This document shows, piece after piece, positions 42,962-51,021 of a DNA stretch of 64,000 nt; within the stretch, counting starts at the first letter, position 1; every line of letters begins with the position of its first letter. The notes under the pieces are model-generated. The model did not search any database. It had not been told where the DNA came from and worked only from the letters and a program-made list of their open reading frames with translations. The stretch is from Paenalcaligenes hermetiae (GTDB lineage Bacteria; Pseudomonadota; Gammaproteobacteria; Burkholderiales; Burkholderiaceae_B). Location of the stretch: positions 67,330-131,329 of the forward strand of contig NZ_BAABKD010000007.1 of NCBI RefSeq assembly GCF_039543645.1, written 5' to 3'. Position numbers and translations under genes: made by a program.

Positions 42962-42988
42962 AAAAGCTGAGTACGCTCAGCTTTTTTT
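42962..42988 (+). terminator. Terminator of pnp
   Basis: Perfect stem AAAAGCTGAG/CTCAGCTTTT with a TACG loop, then further Ts. Another A/T-rich inverted repeat lies at about 42926-42950. Confidence 0.9.
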
Positions 42989-43005
42989 ATACGCAAAACA
43001 AATAT

Positions 43006-43041
43006 AAAAAGCCCTGACAAGTTTTTACCTGTCAGGGCTTT
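43006..43041 (-). terminator. Terminator of the tRNA-Ser/tRNA-Leu unit
   Basis: 12-bp perfect stem AAAGCCCTGACA/TGTCAGGGCTTT followed by a T-rich tail on the minus strand. It lies 6 bp past the tRNA-Leu CCA. Confidence 0.88.
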
Positions 43042-43047
43042 GAATTT

Positions 43048-43134
43048 TGGTGCATCCACCCGGAATCGAACCGGGACGAACTTGCGTTCGAGGGATTTTA
43101 AGTCCCTTGCGTCTACCTATTCCGCCATGGATGC
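43048..43134 (-). tRNA. tRNA-Leu(TAA)
   Basis: 87 nt including CCA. Acceptor GCATCCA pairs with TGGATGC, discriminator A. Anticodon stem-loop GGGACTTAAAATCCC gives TAA. There is a long variable arm, and the T loop GGTTCGATTCC is canonical. It is probably cotranscribed with the upstream tRNA-Ser(TGA), 14 bp away. Confidence 0.96.
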
Positions 43135-43148
43135 GGCGCTGTGTGTTG

Positions 43149-43238
43149 TGGCGGAAGCGGTGAGATTCGAACTCACGGATGGGTTACCCCATCGCTGGTT
43201 TTCAAGACCAGTCCATTCAACCACTCTGGCACGCTTCC
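43149..43238 (-). tRNA. tRNA-Ser(TGA)
   Basis: 90 nt including CCA. Acceptor GGAAGCG pairs with CGCTTCC, discriminator G. Anticodon stem-loop CTGGTCTTGAAAACCAG gives TGA. There is a long variable arm with GATGGGGTAACCCATC, and the T loop is GTTCGAATC. Confidence 0.96.
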
Positions 43239-43403
43239 GGTGCCTAATCACACATATTTAGTAGTTGCTATAACTGCTAAAAAAATAATATTAACCGATT
43301 AAAATAAATTTGTCACGTTTTTTTTATAAAAGTACGGAAAATAGAGCAAAATACTGAATTACAATGTAATCAGTCTCGATTTAAAGCCATTTAAGGAGGA
43401 AAT

Positions 43404-44390
43404 ATGACCAACACCATGTTAGCTGTAGAAATCACCGCCCCAGGTGGTCCCGAGGTATTGCAGCCTACGCAGCGTCCGATGCCTACTCTAGCAGCAGGTC
43501 AGGTTTTGATCCAGGTTGCGGCCGCAGGTGTTAACCGCCCCGATGTGTTTCAGCGTAAAGGGGCTTATCCTGCTCCGGCCGGTGCCTCAGATCTGCCAGG
43601 GCTAGAGGTGGCTGGCACCTTGATAGCGGGGGATTTGCGCGGGACGAGCTTAAAAATAGGGGATACGGTTTGTGCTTTACTGCCCGGCGGGGGGTATGCT
43701 GAGTTTGCTGCTGTTGACGCCTCGCATTGTTTACCCGTGCCAAAAGGCTTGTCTTTAACCGAAGCCGCTGGCATTCCTGAAACTTTTTTTACGGTCTATA
43801 GCAATGTTTGGATGCGTGCTCAGTTACAAGCAGGCGAAAGCCTTTTAGTGCATGGTGGGGCGAGTGGTATTGGTACTACCGCCATTCAGCTTGCCGTTGC
43901 TAAAGGTCATCAGGTTTTTGCGACGGTGGGGTCAGATGAGCGAGTTCAAGCTGTAGAGCAGCTAGGCGCGATTGGTATTAACTATAAAACGCAATCTTTT
44001 GAAGAGGTGGTGTTAGCGCATACACATGGTCGGGGTGTTGATGTCATTCTAGACATGGTGGCCGGGGATTATTTAAATCGAGATCTAGCGTGTTTGGCGG
44101 ATGATGGGCGTATTGTTGTGATTGCGCTCTTAGGGGGAGCTAAAGCGCAGCTGGATGCTGGGCAAATCTTACGCCGTCGTTTAACAATTACAGGCTCTAC
44201 CCTGCGCCCCAGAGAATCCGCTTTTAAAGCTCAGGTAGCACAAGCCTTATATCAAGAGGTTTGGCCCTTACTCGAACAGGGGAAAGTTAAACCATTAATT
44301 TATCAAACCTTTCCTTTGGCAGAGGCTGCACAGGCGCATGCCTTAATGGAAAGGGGGGATCAGATCGGTAAAATTATTCTGGCTGTCTAG
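43404..44390 (+). CDS. NAD(P)H quinone oxidoreductase, zinc-independent MDR family (PIG3-like)
   Basis: 328 residues. The N-terminal GroES-like domain has AAAGVNRPDVFQRKGAYPAP. The Rossmann domain has HGGASGIGTTAIQLA (about residues 150-165) and NADPH-binding GSDERVQAVEQLGA. No catalytic zinc ligands are visible, as in quinone oxidoreductases such as QorA and human TP53I3. It reduces quinones with NADPH in the cytoplasm. AAGGAGGA precedes the ATG. It is followed by tpiA and secG, the order common in this bacterial group. Confidence 0.92.
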   Translation: MTNTMLAVEITAPGGPEVLQPTQRPMPTLAAGQVLIQVAAAGVNRPDVFQRKGAYPAPAGASDLPGLEVAGTLIAGDLRGTSLKIGDTVCALLPGGGYAEFAAVDASHCLPVPKGLSLTEAAGIPETFFTVYSNVWMRAQLQAGESLLVHGGASGIGTTAIQLAVAKGHQVFATVGSDERVQAVEQLGAIGINYKTQSFEEVVLAHTHGRGVDVILDMVAGDYLNRDLACLADDGRIVVIALLGGAKAQLDAGQILRRRLTITGSTLRPRESAFKAQVAQALYQEVWPLLEQGKVKPLIYQTFPLAEAAQAHALMERGDQIGKIILAV

Positions 44391-44466
44391 GCATAGGCTA
44401 GGGCGACAGGCTACAATAATGGGTTTGAGAATAATTGTGGTGTAAACCACACAACCGGGTTTTTGT

Positions 44467-45207
44467 ATGACTAAAAAACGATTAGTAATGGGTAACTGGA
44501 AAATGCATGGGTCTTTGGACCAAAATGCGCAGTTACTAAATCAGCTCATCGCTGACCTAGGCAATGCCCACTCACAGACAGATATTGTTGTGTGCGCACC
44601 ACACCCTTATTTAGCCCAGTTACAACAGCTTTTGTCGGGTTCGCCCATCCAATGGGGGGCTCAAAACATGAGCGAGCACGAAGCGGGGGCATTCACAGGC
44701 GAAGTCTCTGCCACCATGCTAAAAGATTTTGGGTGCCAATGGGTGTTGCTCGGGCATTCTGAGCGTCGCGCATTATATGGCGAGACCGATACACTGGTTT
44801 TAGCTAAAACGCAGGCCGCCTTGCAGGCCGGACTGACACCGGTGGTTTGTGTCGGTGAAACAGAAGCCGAACATGAGCAAAACCAAACCCAGTCGGTGAT
44901 TTTGCAGCAGCTCCAGCAGTTATTAGAATTAAGCCCTGATTTATTGCGCCGATTGGTCATTGCGTACGAGCCGGTATGGGCAATAGGAACAGGGAAAAGT
45001 GCAAGCCCCGAGCAAGCCCAAAGCGTACATGCTTATATTCGTGGTTTATTACAACAGGCCGAAGCCCCCAACGTACGTATCCTATATGGCGGCAGTGTAA
45101 ATCCAACAAATGCAGCCGATTTGTTTAAAATGCCTGATATTGATGGTGCTTTGGTTGGCGGGGCTTCTTTAAAAGCCAACGATTTTTTATCTATAGCGGC
45201 CGCCTAA
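44467..45207 (+). CDS. tpiA: Triose-phosphate isomerase
   Basis: 246 residues. GNWKMHG with the catalytic lysine K12 is followed by the electrophilic histidine in LLGHSERR (about residue 96) and the base glutamate in AYEPVWAIGTG (about 166), with loop 6 intact. The phosphate-binding YGGSV and GGASL lie near the end. It interconverts dihydroxyacetone phosphate and glyceraldehyde 3-phosphate. secG follows 19 bp downstream. Confidence 0.97.
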   Translation: MTKKRLVMGNWKMHGSLDQNAQLLNQLIADLGNAHSQTDIVVCAPHPYLAQLQQLLSGSPIQWGAQNMSEHEAGAFTGEVSATMLKDFGCQWVLLGHSERRALYGETDTLVLAKTQAALQAGLTPVVCVGETEAEHEQNQTQSVILQQLQQLLELSPDLLRRLVIAYEPVWAIGTGKSASPEQAQSVHAYIRGLLQQAEAPNVRILYGGSVNPTNAADLFKMPDIDGALVGGASLKANDFLSIAAA

Positions 45208-45226
45208 ACGGCTCGGAGAATATTTC

Positions 45227-45640
45227 ATGGAATGGTTATCTTCCGTTTTACAAGCAGTGCAAGTCATTGCCTCTCTATCTATTATTGGTTTGGTGCTTTT
45301 ACAACAGGGTAAAGGCGCGGATATGGGCTCTGCCTTTGGGGCTGGGGCCTCGGGTAGTGTGTTTGGTGCAGCAGGTGCGGCTAACTTTTTATCACGGATG
45401 ACGAAATGGGCGGCGATTGTGTTCTTTGTCGCTACAGGGGGCTTAGCATGGGTAGCTCATCATCCAGTGCGTGTCGAGGCCGAGAGCAGCATTATGCAGG
45501 GCTTTGAGCCAGCTATTCCTGGTGGTGTTGTTGCACCAGTACAACAACCAGAAAATAATTTAAGTGTGCCTTCTGTGCCCAGCGCAGTGGACGCGGTGCC
45601 TAATGTAGAAAACACAAGCCCAGCAGAGCAACAAGATTAA
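45227..45640 (+). CDS. secG: Protein translocase subunit SecG
   Basis: 137 residues with two transmembrane helices (about 5-24 and 58-77). Between them is the conserved LLQQGKGADMGSAFGAGASG loop. A proline/valine-rich C-terminal tail follows. It is an accessory subunit of the SecYEG channel in the inner membrane. The position tpiA-secG-tRNA-Leu is conserved in proteobacteria. CGGAGAA precedes the ATG. Confidence 0.96.
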   Translation: MEWLSSVLQAVQVIASLSIIGLVLLQQGKGADMGSAFGAGASGSVFGAAGAANFLSRMTKWAAIVFFVATGGLAWVAHHPVRVEAESSIMQGFEPAIPGGVVAPVQQPENNLSVPSVPSAVDAVPNVENTSPAEQQD

Positions 45641-45716
45641 TTTGTTGTTTTTTTTATACGAACCAGGGTGGTTTTGTCGTTTTTTTGCTGGAAACCATCC
45701 TTTTTTGTGAAAATGG

Positions 45717-45725
45717 TGCTATAGT
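45717..45725 (+). promoter_or_regulatory. Extended -10 promoter of tRNA-Leu(GAG)
   Basis: TGCTATAGT (TGn plus TATAGT), 37 bp upstream of the mature tRNA 5' end. No clear -35 hexamer is visible. Confidence 0.45.
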
Positions 45726-45761
45726 TTAAATCTTGTTGTTTGGCGCGTTAGCGCAGACAAT

Positions 45762-45846
45762 GCCGACGTGGTGGAATTGGTAGACACGCTATCTTGAGGG
45801 GGTAGTGGCGAAAGCTGTGCGAGTTCGATTCTCGCCGTCGGCACCA
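45762..45846 (+). tRNA. tRNA-Leu(GAG)
   Basis: 85 nt including CCA. Acceptor GCCGACG pairs with CGTCGGC, discriminator A. Anticodon stem-loop CTATCTTGAGGGGGTAG gives GAG. The variable arm is long, and the T loop GTTCGATTC is canonical. Confidence 0.96.
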
Positions 45847-45854
45847 GAATACTA

Positions 45855-45880
45855 AAAACCGAGCCTGGCTCGGTTTTTTT
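45855..45880 (+). terminator. Terminator of tRNA-Leu(GAG)
   Basis: AACCGAGC/GCTCGGTT stem with a short loop and a run of seven Ts, directly after the tRNA. Confidence 0.9.
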
Positions 45881-46210
45881 ATGCTTGCATATTTATGCCG
45901 ATACAGGCTTAAATAGAATCAACACTTCACTGCTTTGGTTGAAGTGATGCACGTCAAAGCAAATGCATGGACTGGCTGTTTTACATAACCCGAGCTAAAT
46001 CTGGGTTGTGGCAACAAAACCACGAAATGTTGTGGTTAAGCAACGAAAAAGCAGGAATATGTCGGTTTTTCGCTGCAAACCATAGCCAGTAGGCCAGAAT
46101 TTTGCTGCAATAGCATCAACTTCCCATTGCGGAGTTAGAAAGAGCAGTAGCACACAAATTGATTGTTGGGCTGCTCTGATTTACTCAAAAAATCCACGGA
46201 GATTTCACAA
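45881..46210 (+). promoter_or_regulatory. Porin upstream region with several hairpins
   Basis: 330 bp without a gene. It contains AACCC-(G)-AG/CTGGGTT at 45987-46007, AACCAC/GTGGTT at 46018-46037, and CGAAAAA/TTTTTCG at 46044-46072. If transcribed, these form three successive stem-loops in a long porin leader. They could equally be regulatory DNA sites. No clear sigma70 promoter was recognised. Confidence 0.4.
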
Positions 46211-47398
46211 ATGAAAAAGACTCTGCTCGCTGCTGCTCTGATGGCCGGTTTTGCTGGCATCGCTCAAGCAGAAACTTCTGTAACTCTATACGGTATCCTT
46301 GACGGTGGTATCGGTTTCCAGCAAATTAAAGGTTCTGTTAACCCTGTACTTAATGACGAGGGTGAAGTTGTTGGTAATCCTTACTCTAATACGCGTGGTC
46401 AGGACTTCAAAAACAAGCGTACTGGTTTGATCGGTGGTATTCAGTCCGGTAACCGTTGGGGTCTAAAAGGTTCCGAGGATCTAGGTAACGGCCTACGTGC
46501 TGTATTCGTACTAGAGAGCGGTTTCAACATCGCTAACGGTAACCAAGCTCAAGGTGGTCGTTTGTTCGGTCGTCAAGCCACTTTAGGTTTGGCTGGTGAC
46601 AGCTGGGGTCAACTAGACCTAGGTCGTCAAACCAACATCGCCTCCAAATACATCCCTGGTGTGGGTGATCCTTTTGGTGGTGGTTTCGACCAAGCTAACA
46701 TCGGTGGTGCTTTGTCTGCAGCGAACACCGCTCGTTACGACAACATGGTCATGTACCAAACCCCTAACTTCTCTGGCTTCCAGTTTGGTGTGGGTTACTC
46801 TACCAACGTTGATGCTAAAGACGGCGACGATTGGGATCGTGACGGTAACAAAAACAACAAGGCAGGTTGGACAACCGGTCTACGTTATGTAAACGGCCCT
46901 ATCGGTGCGGCGCTATCTTACGATCAGTTTAAGGACCGTAATGGCATTAAAGCTAACGATGTAGGTAATGTAACGGCTAAAGCTTGGGCAGCGGCTTTCA
47001 GCTACGACTTCGAGGTTGTTAAGCTACACCTAGCTGGTGGTCAAACACGCGACGGTATGTTTGCAACACAGTCCTACGCTGATGAGAGCTTCTTGCCTAG
47101 CTTCCAGGGTTTGAAAGGTCTACGTGTTAACTCCTACCTAGCTGGTCTAAGCGCTCCTGTGGGTGCTGGTAAAGTAATGGCCTCCTGGCACATGGCTGAC
47201 CTAGACAAAGCGCCTGAGGCTGTCCGTAATCTGTCTGGCCTCGAGTTCAAAAAACAGCACACATACAGCTTGGGTTACACACACCCCCTATCCAAGCGCA
47301 CCAATGTGTACGCAATTGGTTCTTACGCCAAAAACGTTCAGTTTGCACCTGATGCCAAATCCACTTTGGTTGGTGTAGGCCTACGTCACCAGTTCTAA
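46211..47398 (+). CDS. Outer-membrane porin, Gram-negative betaproteobacterial type
   Basis: 395 residues. A 20-residue signal peptide (cut after AQA) is followed by ETSVTLYGILDGGIGF, the typical first strand of betaproteobacterial trimeric porins. Internal markers are SRWGLKGSEDLGNGL-like, GRLFGRQATLGLAG and GQLDLGRQ, and the protein ends in LVGVGLRHQF with the C-terminal phenylalanine needed for BAM-dependent assembly. It forms a general diffusion channel. The codon choice is noticeably uniform (GGT, CTA, AAC, CGT), as in highly expressed genes. The ATG at 46211 has GGAGA upstream. Confidence 0.95.
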   Translation: MKKTLLAAALMAGFAGIAQAETSVTLYGILDGGIGFQQIKGSVNPVLNDEGEVVGNPYSNTRGQDFKNKRTGLIGGIQSGNRWGLKGSEDLGNGLRAVFVLESGFNIANGNQAQGGRLFGRQATLGLAGDSWGQLDLGRQTNIASKYIPGVGDPFGGGFDQANIGGALSAANTARYDNMVMYQTPNFSGFQFGVGYSTNVDAKDGDDWDRDGNKNNKAGWTTGLRYVNGPIGAALSYDQFKDRNGIKANDVGNVTAKAWAAAFSYDFEVVKLHLAGGQTRDGMFATQSYADESFLPSFQGLKGLRVNSYLAGLSAPVGAGKVMASWHMADLDKAPEAVRNLSGLEFKKQHTYSLGYTHPLSKRTNVYAIGSYAKNVQFAPDAKSTLVGVGLRHQF

Positions 47399-47437
47399 TT
47401 GTTTAACGCAGATGACTGCGTTGCAATACACTGGAAT

Positions 47438-47467
47438 AAAAAGCCACTCTTCGGAGTGGCTTTTTTT
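47438..47467 (+). terminator. Terminator of the porin gene
   Basis: Perfect stem AAAAGCCACTC/GAGTGGCTTTT with a TTCG tetraloop and a T run. A second small hairpin (AACGCAG/CTGCGTT) lies directly after the stop. Confidence 0.93.
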
Positions 47468-47519
47468 ATGCCTATAAGTCATCAAAGTGTTGTTTTATAT
47501 AGTACATTATCTGGGGTTT

Positions 47520-47552
47520 ACTCTTATATAAGAGTGATAACTCTGTTAAAAT
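47520..47552 (+). promoter_or_regulatory. Distal nuo promoter with palindromic operator
   Basis: The perfect 16-bp palindrome ACTCTTATATAAGAGT (47520-47535) is followed by ACTC (47540-47543) and the extended -10 TGTTAAAAT (47544-47552). It has the same parts and spacing as the icd promoter at 3383-3415. The palindrome overlaps the -35 region. A start near 47559 would give a nuo leader of about 190 nt. Confidence 0.6.
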
Positions 47553-47709
47553 AAGTGCGTTGCAAAACGCTTGCAATAATTCGTACGCACTACGTACAGC
47601 TAGATAAAACTGATAATGTTTCTAAACTGAATGCTGGTGCGCCTTACACGTTAAAAAGCCCATAAATGCTTGTTTTATGGGCAGATTTACGTAAACTCCA
47701 GATGTAAAA

Positions 47710-47718
47710 TGCTACAAT
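47710..47718 (+). promoter_or_regulatory. Proximal nuo promoter (extended -10)
   Basis: TGCTACAAT, a TGn plus TACAAT extended -10, lies 33 bp before the nuoA ATG. It would be a second, closer start for the complex I operon. Confidence 0.5.
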
Positions 47719-47751
47719 CAAAGAGTTTACTTACTGTGAGTGGGTGTTTGC

Positions 47752-48111
47752 ATGAATCTGCAAAATTATTTTCCCGTTTTACTCTTCATCATCGTGGCAA
47801 CCTTAATCGGTTTTGCTTTAATTGCAGCGGGGCGTATTCTTGGACCGCACCGCCCCTACGATGAAAAACTCTCTCCCTACGAGTGTGGTTTCGAGGCTTT
47901 TGGCGATTCTCGCATGAAAGTCGATATTCGATACTACCTTATCGCCATTCTTTTCATTATGTTTGATTTGGAAATCGCCTTTTTGTTCCCATGGGCTATG
48001 GCTCAGGGCACGGTAGGTATGGTGGGTTTCTGGACCGTCATGGTGTTCCTATTGGTGTTGACGGTAGGCTTCATCTACGAATGGAAAAAAGGTGCTCTCG
48101 ATTGGGAGTAA
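47752..48111 (+). CDS. nuoA: NADH-quinone oxidoreductase subunit A
   Basis: 119 residues, three membrane helices. The conserved loop PYDEKLSPYECGFEAFGD (with the reactive cysteine) lies between helices 1 and 2. It forms part of the quinone-channel end of complex I, next to NuoH, J and K. First gene of the nuo operon. ATG 47752 is chosen by family start. Confidence 0.97.
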   Translation: MNLQNYFPVLLFIIVATLIGFALIAAGRILGPHRPYDEKLSPYECGFEAFGDSRMKVDIRYYLIAILFIMFDLEIAFLFPWAMAQGTVGMVGFWTVMVFLLVLTVGFIYEWKKGALDWE

Positions 48112-48138
48112 TAGCTTAAACGCTTTAAAGGCAAAACT

Positions 48139-48615
48139 ATGGCTATCGATGGTATTCTCAAAGAAGGTTTTATTACCACCAGTGCAGATAAGCTTCTGAA
48201 CTGGGCAAAAACAGGCTCCATGTGGCCGATGACTTTTGGCTTGGCCTGCTGTGCGGTCGAAATGATGCATGCGGGGGCAGCCCGTTATGACCTAGACCAG
48301 TTTGGTATTATTTTCCGCCCAAGCCCACGCCAGTCTGACTTAATGATTGTGGCTGGAACCCTTTGTAATAAAATGGCGCCAGCTTTACGCAAAGTCTATG
48401 ATCAAATGGCAGAACCGCGCTGGGTGGTTTCAATGGGGTCCTGTGCTAATGGTGGCGGTTACTATCATTATTCGTATTCTGTAGTACGTGGCTGTGATCG
48501 CATTGTGCCTGTCGATATCTATGTGCCAGGGTGTCCTCCCACTGCAGAGGCTTTGGTTTACGGCTTATTACAAATGCAAAATAAGATCCGCTTAACTAAC
48601 ACCATTGCACGTTAA
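48139..48615 (+). CDS. nuoB: NADH-quinone oxidoreductase subunit B
   Basis: 158 residues. It carries the ligands of the terminal 4Fe-4S cluster N2: the tandem cysteines in FGLACCAVEMM, then GSCANGG and PGCPPTAEAL. It passes electrons to quinone together with NuoD. It is 27 bp after nuoA. Confidence 0.98.
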   Translation: MAIDGILKEGFITTSADKLLNWAKTGSMWPMTFGLACCAVEMMHAGAARYDLDQFGIIFRPSPRQSDLMIVAGTLCNKMAPALRKVYDQMAEPRWVVSMGSCANGGGYYHYSYSVVRGCDRIVPVDIYVPGCPPTAEALVYGLLQMQNKIRLTNTIAR

Positions 48616-48633
48616 AGCTTCAAAGGTACATAC

Positions 48634-49245
48634 ATGACTCGGCTTGAAACCCTTAAATCTACTTTGCACTCGGTGTTTGGCGACGATGCAACGATTATTC
48701 ACTCTCATGGTGAAATCACTCTAGAAGCCCCAGCAGAAAACTGGGTTGATATCTGTACCACACTACGCGATCATCCATCACTTCGCTTTGAAACCTGTAT
48801 TGATCTTTGTGGTATTGATTATTCTGCATGGGGTGCTCCAACCTATACCGATGCAGCATCTCGTTTTCCTCACCGATTCGCGGTGGTCATCCATCTTCTC
48901 TCTTTAACTCATAATTGGCGGATGCGGGTTCGCGCTTACTGCACCAATGACGAGTTCCCCTCTATTCCCACTTTATTTTCTGTTTGGCCCTCGGTTAACT
49001 GGTTTGAGCGAGAGGCCTTTGATTTGTATGGGATCATTTTCGAGGGCCACCCTGATTTACGACGTATTTTGACGGATTATGGTTTTATTGGCCATCCATT
49101 CCGTAAAGATTTCCCGATATCAGGCTATGTAGAGATGCGCTATGACCCCGAGCAAAAACGGGTGATCTACCAGCCGGTAACCATTGAGCCAAGGGAAATT
49201 GTCCCTCGCGTTGTTCGTGAAGATGATTATGGAGTAGGGCGCTAA
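48634..49245 (+). CDS. nuoC: NADH-quinone oxidoreductase subunit C
   Basis: 203 residues of the 30-kDa subunit family. The signature WFEREAFDLYGIIFEGHPDLRR is given here in parts (EREAFDLYGI, then RRILTDYGF). A hydrophilic peripheral-arm subunit, separate from NuoD (not fused as in enterobacteria). nuoD starts one base after its stop. Confidence 0.97.
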   Translation: MTRLETLKSTLHSVFGDDATIIHSHGEITLEAPAENWVDICTTLRDHPSLRFETCIDLCGIDYSAWGAPTYTDAASRFPHRFAVVIHLLSLTHNWRMRVRAYCTNDEFPSIPTLFSVWPSVNWFEREAFDLYGIIFEGHPDLRRILTDYGFIGHPFRKDFPISGYVEMRYDPEQKRVIYQPVTIEPREIVPRVVREDDYGVGR

Positions 49246-49246
49246 T

Positions 49247-50500
49247 ATGGCTGAAATTCAAAATTACTCATTAAACTTTGGTCCTCAGCACCCTGCTGCA
49301 CACGGGGTTTTACGCTTAGTACTAGAAATGGATGGCGAGGTCATCCAGCGTGCCGACCCGCATATTGGTTTGTTGCACCGAGCCACTGAAAAACTGGCCG
49401 AGCACCGTACCTATTTGCAGACATTACCGTATATGGATCGTCTTGATTACGTATCCATGATGTGTAATGAACACGCTTATTGTTTGGCGGTAGAAAAACT
49501 CCTTGGTATCGAGGTCCCTTTGCGGGCTCAATATATCCGTGTGATGTTTGATGAGATCACACGCTTATCCAATCACCTGATGTCAGTGGGCTCCCATGCT
49601 CTGGACGTGGGTGCGATGGCGGTGTTCTTGTATGCGTTCCGCGAGCGTGAAGACTTAATGGATATGTACGAGGCCGTATCCGGTGCGCGTCTGCACGCTG
49701 CTTATTATCGTCCGGGTGGGGTTTATCGCGATCTGCCCGATTCCATGCCTTTATATCAGGGTAATAAATATCGTAGCGATAAAGAGCTGCGCCAGATGAA
49801 CGAGGCGCGCTCCGGTTCTTTATTAGACTTTATCGAAGATTTTACGAATCGCTTTCCTGCGTGCGTGGATGAGTACGAAACGCTTCTAACAGATAACCGT
49901 ATTTGGAAACAGCGTTTGGTGGATGTGGGTATTGTCACAGCAGAGCGCGCCATGGCTTTAGGCTTTACTGGGCCTATGTTACGTGGTTCTGGCGTAGAGT
50001 GGGATGTACGTAAAAAGCAGCCCTACGAGGTATACGATCGCTTGGATTTTGATATTCCGGTGGGCACCAATGGGGATTGTTACGACCGTTATTTAGTACG
50101 CATTGCAGAAATGCGCGAAAGCAATCGCATTATCCGCCAGTGTGTAGAGTGGTTACGTAAAAACCCAGGTCCTGTTATCACAGATAACCATAAAGTCGCA
50201 CCGCCGAAACGTGAGCTCATGAAAACGGGGATGGAAGAACTCATCCACCATTTCAAATTGTTCTCCGAGGGCATGCACGTTCCACCTGGCGAAGTCTACG
50301 CTGGTATCGAACACCCTAAAGGCGAGTTCGGCATTTATTTAGTGTCTGACGGGGGCAATAAGCCTTACCGCATGAAAATTCGCGCCCCGGGTTTTGTACA
50401 TTTGCAATCTTTGGATGAAATGTCGCGCGGCCACATGCTGGCTGATGCAGTGACCATCATCGGTACCCAAGACATTGTGTTTGGTGAGATCGACCGCTAA
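49247..50500 (+). CDS. nuoD: NADH-quinone oxidoreductase subunit D
   Basis: 417 residues, the 49-kDa subunit. NFGPQHPAAHGVLRLVLE at the start and the quinone-site GLLHRATEKL and YLQTLPYMDRLDYVS are present, with the closing DIVFGEIDR. It forms the quinone pocket with NuoB. A stand-alone gene rather than a nuoCD fusion. Confidence 0.98.
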   Translation: MAEIQNYSLNFGPQHPAAHGVLRLVLEMDGEVIQRADPHIGLLHRATEKLAEHRTYLQTLPYMDRLDYVSMMCNEHAYCLAVEKLLGIEVPLRAQYIRVMFDEITRLSNHLMSVGSHALDVGAMAVFLYAFREREDLMDMYEAVSGARLHAAYYRPGGVYRDLPDSMPLYQGNKYRSDKELRQMNEARSGSLLDFIEDFTNRFPACVDEYETLLTDNRIWKQRLVDVGIVTAERAMALGFTGPMLRGSGVEWDVRKKQPYEVYDRLDFDIPVGTNGDCYDRYLVRIAEMRESNRIIRQCVEWLRKNPGPVITDNHKVAPPKRELMKTGMEELIHHFKLFSEGMHVPPGEVYAGIEHPKGEFGIYLVSDGGNKPYRMKIRAPGFVHLQSLDEMSRGHMLADAVTIIGTQDIVFGEIDR

Positions 50501-50529
50501 GGCGGCATTCAACATAACGGAATCAAATT

Positions 50530-51021
50530 ATGCTGCTTTCCGAAAAAGCCTATCAACGCATCGACAAAGAACTAGCCAAGTTCCCGCCTGAGCAAAAGCG
50601 CTCGGCCATTATGGCTTCGCTAACGATAGCCCAAGAAGAAAAAGGGTGGGTGTCTACCGACATCATTGAAGATATAGCGAATTATCTCGGTTTGCCTCCG
50701 GTAATGGTACAAGAGGTAGCCACGTTTTATGATATGTACCATTTACAGCCGGTTGGCAAATACACCATTTCCGTTTGCACAAACTTACCCTGTGCGTTAC
50801 GAGATGGGGTGAAGTCCGGCGAATACCTAAAACAAAAGCTTGGCATCGACTATGGTCAAACCACAGAAGACGGTTTGTTTACTATTGAAGAGTGCGAGTG
50901 CATGGGCTCATGTGGGGATTCACCAGTGATGCTTGTGAATAATCATCACATGTGCGTACGTATGGAGCCTGAGCGCATTGATGCCATGTTGGCTGCCCTC
51001 AAGGACGGAGAGTCGGCATGA
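50530..51021 (+). CDS. nuoE: NADH-quinone oxidoreductase subunit E
   Basis: 163 residues, 24-kDa subunit. 2Fe-2S cluster N1a ligands lie in CTNLPC and in CECMGSCGDSP. It belongs to the NADH dehydrogenase module. The stop overlaps the nuoF start by four bases (ATGA). Confidence 0.97.
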   Translation: MLLSEKAYQRIDKELAKFPPEQKRSAIMASLTIAQEEKGWVSTDIIEDIANYLGLPPVMVQEVATFYDMYHLQPVGKYTISVCTNLPCALRDGVKSGEYLKQKLGIDYGQTTEDGLFTIEECECMGSCGDSPVMLVNNHHMCVRMEPERIDAMLAALKDGESA

